A stretch of 64,000 bases of DNA from Acidimicrobiaceae bacterium. GTDB taxonomy: Bacteria; Actinomycetota; Acidimicrobiia; Acidimicrobiales; RAAP-2. The notes under the pieces were generated by a model that did not search any database, was not told where the DNA came from, and saw only the letters and a list, made by a program, of their open reading frames with translations. The position numbers were made by a program, and so were the translations under genes. Below are positions 26,295 through 35,623 of this stretch, one piece after another. The stretch is from positions 1 to 64,000 of the forward strand of contig PKYK01000037.1 of assembly GCA_003133665.1 (NCBI GenBank), read 5' to 3'. Position 1 is the first letter of the stretch; each line of letters begins with the position of its first letter.

Positions 26295-27173
26295 CTACAG
26301 ATGAAACGGTCCCACCATCGAATGTGCCGTCCGGGCAGCCCCCAACAACGCGACGTGCAATAACGTTTCGCTCGTGCGAAGTAACGAGTAGTGCGTGAAC
26401 GCGACGCCCACTCGCACTCCGTGCGGTACCGAGGGCGCGATCACCAGCGTGGGCACGCGATTCGACGCCTCCGAATTGTTCTCGTCGAACGTGATGAACA
26501 GCACAAGTGAACGCGACTGATACTGCGGACTGGCGAGGATCATTGGGACTACCCGGTGAAGCCATGCGTCGCCGGTAGCGACTGGACAACTATGCATGTC
26601 GTTGCAGATGTTGGGAGCGATGAAGGTGAAACGTGCGCCCACGTTGAGCGGATTTGTCAGGGGCACATCGCTGCGCCGGCACGTTGAGTTGATCGACCGG
26701 TAGTAGACCGCGGGGTTATGCCTCGCCGCGTAGTTGGCACTCGTGACGCGATCACAACGCGAAGGCATCGACTCCACGAGCGCGCGCCAGTTGTTCCCGA
26801 GTTCAGAGAAGATGCTCGGAGACGAGAGGGGATGCACGCTTGGCTCACCGTCGTCCGTGATTCCCTGGGTCGAACCCGACGTGAGCGCAATGTAGTTGGG
26901 CAAACTGGGATGTGCAACCGCGTGATCGTTGGTGGCCAGCCCACACGCCGATGCCAGCCGGTTGAGGTAGGGAGCGCTCGGTGAACTGATGACCGAATAG
27001 CCGACATTCTCGAGAACGATCCATACCACGTGGTGGTAGCGCGTTGATCCTGACGCTCCGCACGGCGATGCGAGCGAGATCGTGATTGGAGTGCCGGCCG
27101 CCGACACTGGGCTGATTGCGCCCAGCGGCAACACGAAGAGGGCCAGCAGGGAGATCCAACTACGAAGTCGCAT
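26295..27173 (-). CDS. Secreted phosphoesterase (acid phosphatase / phospholipase C family)
   Basis: The protein has 292 residues with a signal peptide (MRLRSWISLLALFVLPLGAI, cleavage near VSAAG). HHVVWIVLENVGYSVI, then HAVAHPSLPNYIALTSG and LVLFITFDENNS match the phosphoesterase family that includes acid phosphatases and phospholipase C. It should act outside the membrane, releasing phosphate or hydrolysing phospholipid. The start is the ATG at 27173; the track start is nine codons earlier. Confidence 0.82.
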   Translation of the reverse strand: MRLRSWISLLALFVLPLGAISPVSAAGTPITISLASPCGASGSTRYHHVVWIVLENVGYSVISSPSAPYLNRLASACGLATNDHAVAHPSLPNYIALTSGSTQGITDDGEPSVHPLSSPSIFSELGNNWRALVESMPSRCDRVTSANYAARHNPAVYYRSINSTCRRSDVPLTNPLNVGARFTFIAPNICNDMHSCPVATGDAWLHRVVPMILASPQYQSRSLVLFITFDENNSEASNRVPTLVIAPSVPHGVRVGVAFTHYSLLRTSETLLHVALLGAARTAHSMVGPFHL

Positions 27174-27510
27174 GTGCACATCTTCGCAGCGCTTTCGCAC
27201 GAGGTGACCACTGCCGGCGAGTGGCCTGCACAGGCCCCATTCTTGGACCTCGGGCCTTCATCTCGCCGTTTCCGAGAGCGAGCCCGTGCGATTCGAATTC
27301 CTGGGTGAGATCGCCCCAGAGCTTCTGCTCGTCATCTGAAGAATCCGCAGTCAACCCACGATCGGACTCGCTTGCTGAAACAACGACAATCCTTGGTGGT
27401 TCGAGGTTTGAACTCTGGCGCTGGCAGGTCGCTCGAGTCCGTCGCTTCGTGTTCGCTGCAGCACTGAACTCCGAGCGGCGCTCTTCTACCGATGCGCATA
27501 GGTTGACAAG
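27174..27510. other. Divergent intergenic region, no gene seen
   Basis: A 337-bp gap between the phosphoesterase and the phosphotransferase, which point away from each other. ORFs on either strand are shadow-like. Confidence 0.4.
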
Positions 27511-28197
27511 ATGGGAGAACTTGGACCGCTGCTCGCATCGGGACGCGATTCCGACATCTTCGAGTACGGCGCGGGACTGGTGCTCAGACGCTCTCGAGGC
27601 AATCGATCGATGACCTCCGAGGCTCGAATCATGGACTTCGTGCGCGAACAGGGCTTTCCGGTACCGGCGATTCACGAAATAAGCAGTGACGGTACCGAAT
27701 TGATCATGGAACGAATCGTGGGGCCCTCGATGCTCACGGTCCTCGGCCAACGCCCATGGGCGATCAGCAGCCAGGCAGCGTTGCTCGCTGGACTGCACCA
27801 AGGACTGCACCGGATCCCCGCGCCTGATTGGGTCAGGGACGCCCCTGGCGGGACCGGGAACCAGTTGCTGCACCTTGATCTTCACCCCAACAACATCATG
27901 ATCGGAGCGACGGGACCCGTTGTCATCGATTGGTCCAACGCGGCACGAGGTGACGGAGATACCGACGTCGCCCTGACGTGGGTTCTGCTCGCCTCGGCCG
28001 GAGTGCCCGCCGGGCGCGCCACGTCTGCCTTGCTCGGATTGGCAAGATCCTCCTTGGTCCGAATGTTCCTCAAGGACTTCGACCTCGACCGGGTGAAGGT
28101 GCAGCTTCCAGCGGTCGTTGAGTGGAAGTTGACCGACCCAAACATGGATTCTGATGAGCGGGCCGCCATGCGGAAGTTGCTCGTTCGAGCGGAATGA
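27511..28197 (+). CDS. APH-family phosphotransferase
   Basis: This 228-residue kinase-like protein has the catalytic loop LLHLDLHPNNIMIG and the metal-binding VIDWSNAARGDGDTDVALTW of the aminoglycoside phosphotransferase/choline kinase fold. It is short compared with APH enzymes of about 300 residues because the N-lobe is reduced. Substrates of such proteins range from antibiotics to metabolites, so no resistance role is claimed. Stand-alone gene. Confidence 0.82.
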   Translation: MGELGPLLASGRDSDIFEYGAGLVLRRSRGNRSMTSEARIMDFVREQGFPVPAIHEISSDGTELIMERIVGPSMLTVLGQRPWAISSQAALLAGLHQGLHRIPAPDWVRDAPGGTGNQLLHLDLHPNNIMIGATGPVVIDWSNAARGDGDTDVALTWVLLASAGVPAGRATSALLGLARSSLVRMFLKDFDLDRVKVQLPAVVEWKLTDPNMDSDERAAMRKLLVRAE

Positions 28198-28515
28198 GTG
28201 GGCGTTCAGTGGCATGAGATTCCGCCTCTGTCTCTTCGGAGAACCGAATCACGGCGAAACGTTCGGGGCGCTGGTCTGGATGACCCTGGGGAGAGGGGCG
28301 AAGACGCGCAACTCCGGACGTCGGTCGGGATGCGTCACGACTGCTTGCGGACTGCGTCCGTCCATCGAGCCGCTGCGGCCCTCCCCTGACTGGAGTCTGA
28401 ACCGATGCCTCCGCGAGAAGGCAACCGCGCGAGGCCTGTTGCCGAAAGGCGGCGAATGAATTCGAAGTCCGCCAACGGGAAGCGCCGCCGTTGCGACAGC
28501 CGTAGATTGCGACGT
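28198..28515. other. Intergenic, no supported gene
   Basis: About 318 bp between the phosphotransferase and ada. ORFs here run antisense into ada and look like shadows. An in-frame upstream ATG at 28456 would extend ada by 20 basic residues. Confidence 0.35.
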
Positions 28516-29574
28516 GTGAACAATCTTGACGAGGCGAGGTGGAAGGCGGTTGAGGTCCGCGACGGCCGGACAACCGGCGTCTTCGTCTACGCCGTGCGGA
28601 CGACGGGTGTGTACTGTCGCCCCGGGTGTAGCTCTCGTCGGCCATTGCGCCGCAACGTGCAGTTCTTCGCGACGCCCGCAGATGCCGAGGGCGCCTGCTA
28701 TCGCGCCTGTCGGCGATGCAGCCCGCAGGAGCTCCGTGTAACCGATCCGACGGCGGTGGCGGTCATCTCGGTGTGCCGTCGATTCGAACATCCTGGTAGC
28801 GAACAGAGCGTGCGGGCACTCGCGGCGGAGTTGGGCTATAGCGAGCGCCACCTACGCCGACGATTCTCCGAGATTGTCGGCGTGCCGATCGGGAGTTATC
28901 AACGGGCACTGCAGGCTGACCGGATGCGTGCAGCGTTGCAGTCCGGGATGACGGTGTCTGACGCCATTTACGAAGCAGGGTACGGGTCGAGCCGCGCGTT
29001 CTACGAGCACGGTGCGATGCGGTTAGGTATGGCCCCCGGTCGATACCGAGCTGGTGGAAGGGGTGAACGGATCAGTTACACGTCAATCGTGACGCCGATA
29101 GGCCTCGTTGTGGCCGCGAGCAGCGAGCGAGGGGTGTGTTCGGTCAACGTGGGATTTGATGAGGCGGCCCTCACGTCGAGACTTGCTGCGGAGTTCCCCA
29201 ACGCGATCATTGAACGCGACGACGACGGGCTCTCTGACGTGGCTTCGGTGCTCGCTGGTGCCGTGCGGGGCGAGAAGGATCCGACGATTCTGCCACTGGA
29301 TTTGGAGGGCACGGCATTTCAGACCAGGGTCTGGGAAGCGTTGCGCAGCATTCCGGCCGGTCGCACCCGCTCGTACTCCGAGGTGGCGGCCCAGATCGGA
29401 GCGCCGGGCGCGGTGCGCGCCGTTGGATCCGCTTGCGCCGCCAACCCCGCGGCGCTCGCGGTTCCCTGTCACCGTGTCGTGAGACAGGATGGGTCGTTGG
29501 GCGGCTATCGATGGGGGATCGCAACAAAACGAGCGCTGCTTGAAGCGGAGGCGACTCATACGGCTCCGCAATGA
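28516..29574 (+). CDS. ada: Ada: methylphosphotriester and O6-methylguanine DNA methyltransferase/regulator
   Basis: The protein has 352 residues from GTG 28516 (MNNLDEARWKAVEVRDGRTT). Three parts are clear: an Ada zinc-binding domain with cysteines in VYCRPGCSSR and CYRACRRCS; an AraC-type helix-turn-helix (about 95-180, AAELGYSERHLRRRFSEIVG); and an Ogt domain with the acceptor cysteine in AVPCHRVVRQDG. It repairs alkylated DNA by transferring methyl groups to itself and in other bacteria activates the adaptive response once methylated. No alkA or alkB neighbour is visible. Confidence 0.93.
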   Translation: MNNLDEARWKAVEVRDGRTTGVFVYAVRTTGVYCRPGCSSRRPLRRNVQFFATPADAEGACYRACRRCSPQELRVTDPTAVAVISVCRRFEHPGSEQSVRALAAELGYSERHLRRRFSEIVGVPIGSYQRALQADRMRAALQSGMTVSDAIYEAGYGSSRAFYEHGAMRLGMAPGRYRAGGRGERISYTSIVTPIGLVVAASSERGVCSVNVGFDEAALTSRLAAEFPNAIIERDDDGLSDVASVLAGAVRGEKDPTILPLDLEGTAFQTRVWEALRSIPAGRTRSYSEVAAQIGAPGAVRAVGSACAANPAALAVPCHRVVRQDGSLGGYRWGIATKRALLEAEATHTAPQ

Positions 29575-29650
29575 GAAGCACCGGCATTGGCCGCCATTCG
29601 TGACTGGAGGGCAGCGGACACGACGACTCAGAAACGCAGAAGAGGTCTCA

Positions 29651-30574
29651 CTAGCGCCCCAGTAGTCTGCGAGCGAACCTAAGGATTGGGCTCGGCACGA
29701 GTCGCTTCACCGTGTCAATCTGACCACGCGCGTGCGTCAGTTGCTGCACATCCGCCTCGTTCTTCGCCTGGAGAGCCTCGAACTTCGCCTGAAGAGCCGC
29801 GTGCTCCGCTTGAAGGGCCCCGATCTGTCTCGATTGATCGTGGAGTTTGTCAGTCAGCCCGACCAGGTCTGCCGAGAGATTCTCGATAGCCCTCGCACCA
29901 TCGTCTCGAACAGCCTTGATCACGAACTGGTACGTCTCGGACTCGCGATCGTCCAGGACCTTCTCCAGGACCTGGTCATCGATGTCGCCCCTTTGGACGC
30001 CGATTTCTGTAGTGAACACGGGTGCGGTGATCCGGCACACCTCGACTGGGACCAACCCAGCCTGGTGAACCATCTCCAGCAGACTCCCCTTGGTGAAGAA
30101 ATGGACATGGGTGCTGTCAAGAAGTCCGCTCTCCCCGTACGGGAAGGTTCCGTTGAGCAGGGCAATCTTCACATCGGCATGCGCAATGTTCGGCACCGAG
30201 ATAATGACCACACCGGAGGGACGAAGGTGCTTTGCGGATTCACGAAGGGTCCTCAGTGGATCCTTCAGGTGCTCCAATACGTCGCCGAAGAGAATCGCGT
30301 CAAAAGTCTCTCCCTCCAATTTGAGCCAAAGGCTTTCGTCGTCAAGATCGCCAACAATCGCCCTTTCGAGCCACTGCTCCGCTGAACGGACGACCATGGG
30401 GTCAATCTCGACGCCGACAACGCTGCAGCCTCGGGCGTTCAGAATCTCGCTCACGTGACCAGACGCACAGCCCGCTTCAAGTACGCGCTTGTTGAAGCCG
30501 ACCATGCGAAGTATGCAGGCGTGCGAGTTGTTCTCGTTCTCCGGGTCGATCGCCGAGTGATAGTGGGAAAGCAC
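29651..30574 (-). CDS. SAM-dependent methyltransferase with C-terminal coiled coil
   Basis: The protein has 307 residues. The class-I methyltransferase part (about 1-215) has RVLEAGCASGHVSEILNARG (motif I), VVGVEIDP, and FDAILFGDVLEHLKDPLRTL. It is followed by a helical region (about 230-290) with HAALQAKFEALQAKNEADVQ-like heptads and a basic end (RFARRLLGR). Such proteins are usually involved in surface glycan or lipid modification; the coiled coil could mediate oligomerisation. The target is unknown and no glycosyltransferase is adjacent. Confidence 0.85.
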   Translation of the reverse strand: MLSHYHSAIDPENENNSHACILRMVGFNKRVLEAGCASGHVSEILNARGCSVVGVEIDPMVVRSAEQWLERAIVGDLDDESLWLKLEGETFDAILFGDVLEHLKDPLRTLRESAKHLRPSGVVIISVPNIAHADVKIALLNGTFPYGESGLLDSTHVHFFTKGSLLEMVHQAGLVPVEVCRITAPVFTTEIGVQRGDIDDQVLEKVLDDRESETYQFVIKAVRDDGARAIENLSADLVGLTDKLHDQSRQIGALQAEHAALQAKFEALQAKNEADVQQLTHARGQIDTVKRLVPSPILRFARRLLGR

Positions 30575-30745
30575 AAGAAAAATCTAGTTGACTGAGTTCG
30601 GTTCTCCAACTGGCATATCAACTCAGACACTCCCCGGGGGGAGGAACGTCCCCCTCAGGGCATTTCCCCACAATCTTCAGAGTCGACCGTTCCCGGAGGG
30701 TAAGTCCCCAGCTGGCTGCCTCACTCGAACCCCTGGGAGCGCGAA

Positions 30746-30907
30746 CTACTCTGCGGCGTCTCGAATTCCCGCGACGATTCTCAATGCTTCACTCATCCCC
30801 TGCGCAAAGCCGTTCTCGAAGTCGTCACTTCGCGCCTGAGCCAACTTGAGGTGGTGCTCGGCTTCCTTGCGCAACTGGAAGAACGCTTCATCAATCTTCT
30901 TGCTCAT
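30746..30907 (-). CDS. Small helical protein
   Basis: The ORF encodes 53 residues (MSKKIDEAFFQLRKEAEHHL ... GIRDAAE), almost wholly helical and charged. The 231-residue track ORF contains it, but the upstream part shows no protein character. The ribosome site is weak. No family is recognised; the neighbouring gene encodes an AIM24 protein on the other strand. Confidence 0.45.
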   Translation of the reverse strand: MSKKIDEAFFQLRKEAEHHLKLAQARSDDFENGFAQGMSEALRIVAGIRDAAE

Positions 30908-31171
30908 GCGGTTCCCGCTATCCCCGTGTATCCTGGCCTCCACGCTATTCGCGCCCTGTCCCCCATCAGCGATTCTGTGGATCGACCGAAGTGAGCCCGG
31001 GCTTCGTCCGACGGAGCCGGAGGGCGAGCCGAGCTGCTCAGTTGAACGGCCAATGTTGCTCGAACAAGCCCCGCCGAATTCACCGGTGTCGTGCCCGTGC
31101 CGGGGCGGCCCGGGTTCGCGGATGCGCGGCCGCCCCAGTGGAGATATTCTGCGTTCGCGAGGTGAAACGAA

Positions 31172-31978
31172 ATGGCCATTGCGTGCAAAGTGACTGGTGA
31201 GATCGCTCAGAACGTCACCTGTCAACTTGATCCCGGTCAGTCCGTGTTCGCCGATGCGACGAAATTCCGCTGGAAGACGACAAACGTTTCTATCGAGACT
31301 CGCTTGTCGGTGCCCGGAGGTCGCGCGGATGGGGAGAACCAGAAGGCTCAGCCCGGCGGCGCCGGATTCTTGAAGGCGGCGCTCGCGACAGCGACCGAAG
31401 TTGGAAAACGTGCGCTCGCCGGGCAGAGTCTCGCCTTCCAATGGTTCGCCCCGGCTGGGGGCTCCGGCCTCGTCGCCTTCGCCGGTGAATTACCCGGTCA
31501 GGTGCGGATGATCGAGCTCGACGGAACAGTGGGCTGGCGTGCGGAGAGTCGCGCCTTCATCTGTGCAGAGTCAACCGTCAACTTCGACATCGAATTCACT
31601 GGGTTCACCCTCGGTCGTCGTTCGCGCGAAGGCTTAATCTTCGAGCACTTCACTGGGGACGGCACGGTCATCCTCGGTGGAGGCGGGAGTCTCGTTGAGT
31701 TGAATCCCGCCGATTACGGCGGGAAGATCCAGGTACATGGCGGTGCCGTCGTGGCATTTGCGGATTCGGTCTCGTTTGGCACTGAGCGAGTCGGCGTCTT
31801 GAACGCGCAAACCGCGATGACCGCCGTCTTTGGCGGACAGGGTCTCAACCTCGTGACGCTCACTGGCGACGGACCTGTCATACTTCAGTCGACGTTGCAC
31901 CGTGAGTTCGAATCCGAAGAGCGCCACGACGAGGGAACTGCCAACCCCCTACGTGAAGGGCTTCTCGGTCGGTTCTAA
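31172..31978 (+). CDS. AIM24 family protein
   Basis: The protein has 268 residues and the glycine-rich beta structure of the AIM24/TIGR00266 family: SLAFQWFAPAGGSGLVAFAG, LPGQVRMIELDG and, later, HFTGDGTVILGGGGSLVELN. AIM24 proteins in bacteria have no settled function (the yeast homologue is mitochondrial). A small acidic coil protein follows after 18 bp, with AAGAAGGAGC between them, so the two are probably cotranscribed. Confidence 0.85.
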   Translation: MAIACKVTGEIAQNVTCQLDPGQSVFADATKFRWKTTNVSIETRLSVPGGRADGENQKAQPGGAGFLKAALATATEVGKRALAGQSLAFQWFAPAGGSGLVAFAGELPGQVRMIELDGTVGWRAESRAFICAESTVNFDIEFTGFTLGRRSREGLIFEHFTGDGTVILGGGGSLVELNPADYGGKIQVHGGAVVAFADSVSFGTERVGVLNAQTAMTAVFGGQGLNLVTLTGDGPVILQSTLHREFESEERHDEGTANPLREGLLGRF

Positions 31979-31996
31979 AGAGAAAGAAGGAGCATC

Positions 31997-32323
31997 ATGG
32001 CCCTCATTGACAAGGTAAAGGCCCAGGCGAGTCAACTCGCGCAAAAGGCCCAGGAAGCTGGCAAGGCCGGGCAGGCCAAGTTCGAGGACGTTCAGGCCCG
32101 CCGGCGCGCTGACGGCCTCTTGCGCGATCTCGGCGCTGTCGTCTACGCGCAGCACTCGGGAAATGCCGGGAACGAAGCCAGTTCGGAAATCGAACGGCTG
32201 GTGAATGAACTGAAAGCGTTCGAGGCCGAACACGGTCCTCTGGGCGCAAGCGGTTCGGGCGAGAACGAAGCGGACGCTCCGAAGAACCCCGAGGCACCTC
32301 CCGAGGGAGGCTTCACCCTTTAG
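31997..32323 (+). CDS. Small helical acidic protein following AIM24
   Basis: This 108-residue protein opens with MALIDKVKAQASQLAQKAQE, predicted helix, and ends with an acidic, proline-rich, probably disordered tail (ENEADAPKNPEAPPEG). GAAGGAG is seven bases upstream of the ATG. Similar small proteins accompany AIM24 genes in actinobacteria, but no function is assigned. Confidence 0.75.
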   Translation: MALIDKVKAQASQLAQKAQEAGKAGQAKFEDVQARRRADGLLRDLGAVVYAQHSGNAGNEASSEIERLVNELKAFEAEHGPLGASGSGENEADAPKNPEAPPEGGFTL

Positions 32324-32517
32324 TTCGGACGCGGGAGGTCTCCACCTCCGCCGACCATCGCCGTTCGATCCGATCAAGGTAGGGCGTCGCGGCGTGGCGC
32401 CCGACTACGTTGGCGCGAGCCAATGGCTCATCGCATTCACGCCGACGTCCGCTCGGCGAACCATGGCCAGTTTGAACCAGTAGTTGCTCGAAGCAGGAAA
32501 CCGGACGACGAGGGGCT

Positions 32518-33045
32518 GTGGGGAAGATCCAGAAGACATTCGTTGTCCCCGTGGCAATCGGTTGCGCCCTGCTGCTCGCCGCGTGCGGGTCTTTCACAAC
32601 GCCAACGACGACGACGAAAGCCCTCACCGCAACGACGGGTGCTTCGTTGGCAACCACGACCAGCAGTGCCGAGGCCAAGAGCCTGGCCGTGACACCCGCC
32701 GTACGCCAGAGCCTCCTCGATGCCGCCGCGGCCCTTCATCAACTCCCCGCATCGGACTACGCGGGACTCGCGCCCGGACGGACGTACTACGCATTCGACC
32801 CGACGACCCACCGCTACTACGCGGCTGCGGCCCTGGTCCCCAGCCCGAAATCCATCAAGGCTCAGGTCGGTACCCAGGACGACGGCGCCTACAGCCTCTT
32901 CACGAGAGCCGCCGGGACGAGTGCCTGGACCGTCTTCAGCGACGGGCTCGGCGGCGTCCAGGGATCGAGGTGTCCGGTTGTTCTGCCTGCCTCCGTGCTG
33001 GCGGTGTGGGGCTGGAGCGCGAACAGCTGCTACCCGCCCACCTGA
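32518..33045 (+). CDS. Probable lipoprotein of unknown function
   Basis: This 175-residue protein opens with a lipoprotein signal: FVVPVAIGCALLLAACGSFT, lipobox LAAC. A Thr/Ser-rich linker follows, then a globular region (GRTYYAFDPTTHRYYAAAAL). It should be attached to the outer leaflet of the cytoplasmic membrane. No family recognised. GTG start after GAGGGG. Confidence 0.7.
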   Translation: MGKIQKTFVVPVAIGCALLLAACGSFTTPTTTTKALTATTGASLATTTSSAEAKSLAVTPAVRQSLLDAAAALHQLPASDYAGLAPGRTYYAFDPTTHRYYAAAALVPSPKSIKAQVGTQDDGAYSLFTRAAGTSAWTVFSDGLGGVQGSRCPVVLPASVLAVWGWSANSCYPPT

Positions 33046-33166
33046 GAGGGACTACGCCGAGTTTCGTGGACTGGAGACACCCGTCGTCAGTGAACGCGCG
33101 TGGCAACTTGCTCCGCTATGGCCTCGACCCGGAAGGAAGACTTCGGCGCACGGATAAAATTAGGGC

Positions 33167-34054
33167 GTGGGACTCCCGAAAGTCATTCTCTACTACGGTT
33201 TCACTCCGCTGTCCGACCCTGACGCAGTACGCCTCTGGCAACGAACGCTGTGTGAAAACCTTGGCCTCAAGGGGCGCATCCTCATCTCCACTCACGGGAT
33301 CAACGGGACGCTCGGTGGCGATATGTCGGCGCTCAAGAGATACGTGAAGCAGACCAAGGAGTACCCCGGCTTCAAGGGCATCGATTTCAAATGGTCTGAC
33401 GGCACCGGCAGCGATTTCCCCCGCCTCAGGGTTCGCGTTCGCGAGGAAATCGTGTCGTTTGGCGCGCCCGGAGAACTGGTCGTCGACCAAAACGGAGTTG
33501 TGGGAGGCGGCGTTCGCCTCACCCCGACGGAGGTGAACCAGTTGGTCGCGGAACGCGGCGGCGACGTTGTCTTCTTCGACGGTCGTAACGCCTTCGAAGC
33601 GAAGATCGGGAAGTTCAAGAACGCGATCGTGCCCGATGTCACAACCACGCGCGATTTCGTCGGTGAACTCGAAAGCGGGAAGTACGACCACCTCAAGAAC
33701 ACGCCCGTCGTCACCTACTGCACCGGCGGAATCCGGTGCGAGGTCTTGTCGTCAGTCATGAAGAGTCGCGGCTTCAACGAGGTCTACCAGATCGAGGGTG
33801 GCATCGTTCGCTACGGCGAGGAGTTCCGCGACGAGGGCCTTTGGGAGGGCTCGCTCTACCTCTTTGACTCGCGGATGAACCACGAATTCAGTGACGACGT
33901 CACGGTGATCGGCGCGTGCGAGCGTTGCGGGACGCCAACCAGCAGGTTCTACAACTGCGCCAACCTTGCGTGCCGGAAACTCATACTGCTCTGCGAAGCG
34001 TGCACGGCCGACAACATCAGCAAGAACTGCTCGCCCAGCCACGGACCCAGGTGA
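33167..34054 (+). CDS. trhO: TrhO/UPF0176 rhodanese-related tRNA hydroxylase
   Basis: The 295-residue protein has an N-terminal ferredoxin-like half ([20 protein letters not shown]), a central rhodanese domain with the catalytic cysteine in [20 protein letters not shown], and a C-terminal Cys-rich part ([20 protein letters not shown]). TrhO forms 5-hydroxyuridine at tRNA position 34 with oxygen. A CCCCGCA/TGCGGGG hairpin about 30 bp downstream could be its terminator. Confidence 0.9.
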   Translation: MGLPKVILYYGFTPLSDPDAVRLWQRTLCENLGLKGRILISTHGINGTLGGDMSALKRYVKQTKEYPGFKGIDFKWSDGTGSDFPRLRVRVREEIVSFGAPGELVVDQNGVVGGGVRLTPTEVNQLVAERGGDVVFFDGRNAFEAKIGKFKNAIVPDVTTTRDFVGELESGKYDHLKNTPVVTYCTGGIRCEVLSSVMKSRGFNEVYQIEGGIVRYGEEFRDEGLWEGSLYLFDSRMNHEFSDDVTVIGACERCGTPTSRFYNCANLACRKLILLCEACTADNISKNCSPSHGPR

Positions 34055-34085
34055 TCGCGGGGCAGCGCCAGACATCTGTCCGGGG

Positions 34086-34103
34086 CCCCGCACGGTTGCG
34101 GGG
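34086..34103 (+). terminator. Hairpin downstream of trhO
   Basis: CCCCGCA, loop CGGT, TGCGGGG: a perfect 7-bp stem 31 bp past the trhO stop. No run of T follows, so it would be a weak or factor-dependent terminator. Confidence 0.45.
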
Positions 34104-34504
34104 TGAACAACCACACTGGACCGGAGAGGTTCCGATGGATCGTCCGGCGTCTTCCCAGTAAGGTGCTCGCAGCTTTCTGTTGAACACCTTCCCGAAGTCG
34201 TCGAGCGGCGGGCTGTCGTGAAACGTGGCCAACTTCGGGACCAACCGGGCGAGGTGCTCTCGAACATGCGCCGGAGTGCCCGATTGGCCCAACCGGACGC
34301 CCGGCTCCAACCCGTCGGGTCTGCGAGGCGTCGCATTCCCGACGCCTCGGCTCAAGTCTGCCGACCATTTGATCGGGGCCGGGCCCTGAGCATTCGACAT
34401 GTCTCGACGGTCGGCTCGTCGGTGGCCTCACGGAGATCGGTTCAAGTGACGACCATGTCGTAGTACCCACGTGGCAGTCGAACGTTCGCCCAGTGCGACG
34501 CCTG
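34104..34504. other. Gene-free stretch with a 10-bp perfect hairpin
   Basis: No supported gene between trhO and the L,D-transpeptidase. CGAGGCGTCG, six bases, CGACGCCTCG at 34324-34349 is a perfect inverted repeat that could terminate transcription from either side. The minus-strand ORF starting at 34400 overlaps trhO and lacks recognisable features. Confidence 0.45.
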
Positions 34505-35137
34505 TCAGGCGTTCAGAATCACACGAGCCTTCGACCCGATCCCGATGCTGATTGTCGGATCGAGAGTCGGTTTGAGCCAATGCATGATGATGTTCAAGTC
34601 GATTGCGGAAATGGCGACGCAACCCTGGGTCGGCCTCCCACCGCTGACGTGCAGGAAGAACCCCGAGCCGGCACCTCGGATGACGGGATCAGTGTTGTAG
34701 TTGATGACGACCGCATGCGCGTAGGCGCCACCCGCGTAATAGAGATTCTCTGACGCGCCACCGGGAGAAAGCCGACTTCTCACGTGGCGGTTATAGAGCG
34801 AAGAGATCGGATTCTCGTCCCACCAATCGTCGGGTCCTGCTCTGAAATACGGCATCCTCGTGTCGTCATTCGCTTGGTTGCCAAAGGCTTGGGTCAGCGT
34901 GAAGACTCCGGATGGAGTTCGACCGAGACCCTCTCTCGTGGGACCGACACCGTGCACGCCTACGAATGCCAGAAACGGGCCATTGACCTGAACGTAGTGG
35001 CCGTCACTCCCGAGTTCCCAGGTCCTCACGACGGCCACCACCGAGAGAGGCGAAGTGGCTTGCACCGTGATGACTTGGCCGGGGGATTGGAGCGCGGACG
35101 CCCGTTGAGGTGCGCAACCAATCATGGTGCCCATCAC
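34505..35137 (-). CDS. L,D-transpeptidase (YkuD family), probable lipoprotein
   Basis: The 210-residue reading has the YkuD active site FFLHVSGGRPTQGCVAIS (His, Gly, Ser, catalytic Cys), and TPSGVFTLTQAF upstream. Such enzymes cross-link peptidoglycan or attach proteins to it. From the GTG at 35137 only a short hydrophobic start remains. Extending in frame to an ATT at 35176, which follows GGGGGAG at good spacing, gives RGKGSLGVAILLVMGTMIGC, a complete lipoprotein signal. ATT starts are rare, so the longer form is a suggestion. Confidence 0.82.
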   Translation of the reverse strand: MMGTMIGCAPQRASALQSPGQVITVQATSPLSVVAVVRTWELGSDGHYVQVNGPFLAFVGVHGVGPTREGLGRTPSGVFTLTQAFGNQANDDTRMPYFRAGPDDWWDENPISSLYNRHVRSRLSPGGASENLYYAGGAYAHAVVINYNTDPVIRGAGSGFFLHVSGGRPTQGCVAISAIDLNIIMHWLKPTLDPTISIGIGSKARVILNA

Positions 35138-35176
35138 TAGGAGTATGGCGACGCCGAGACTTCCCTTTCCTCGAAT

Positions 35177-35623
35177 GTCAGTGCTCCCCCGGTGTGCAGA
35201 TACCGTCAGTTGATGGTCGGCTGTACCCGCATCCTAAGTCCCGATCTACGCACACGTGCTTTCACCGATGCTCGGCGCAATGCCGATGAGAGACGGGGTC
35301 CATTGCTAGCGCCCTCGAGAGGGCTAGCCAGCGATGGCGAGGACCCGGGTGCCGCAACGGCGATCGCCGCCAGTCCTGGCCACCGACCAGCGATCGCGTC
35401 TGGAAACGGGGACGAGGAATGTGAAGACCGCCGTGGCCGGCGCGAGGGAGGGAGAGAAGGCACCGTCTCGAACAAGTCCGCTGAGAGTTGGACCATCGGG
35501 CACAAGACCGACACCCGATTGTTGAAGTCGACTTGCTGTGCACCCGAAACGGCAGGTCCCGCTAGAACGAGGACATGCTACTTTCAGGAATCTCTCGATC
35601 AACAGAATTGAGCAGCTGACGAA
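35177..35623. other. Gene-poor stretch with an imperfect hairpin
   Basis: Roughly 450 bp between the transpeptidase and the S51-like peptidase. GCTAGCGCCCTCGAGAGGGC-TAGC around 35303-35326 forms an imperfect hairpin. ORFs on both strands are low-complexity Arg/Gly-rich shadows. Confidence 0.4.

Noticed and set aside
27511-28197. Aminoglycoside resistance gene
   Set aside because: The fold is APH-like, but the family includes many metabolic kinases and the N-lobe is short; no specific resistance motif is present.
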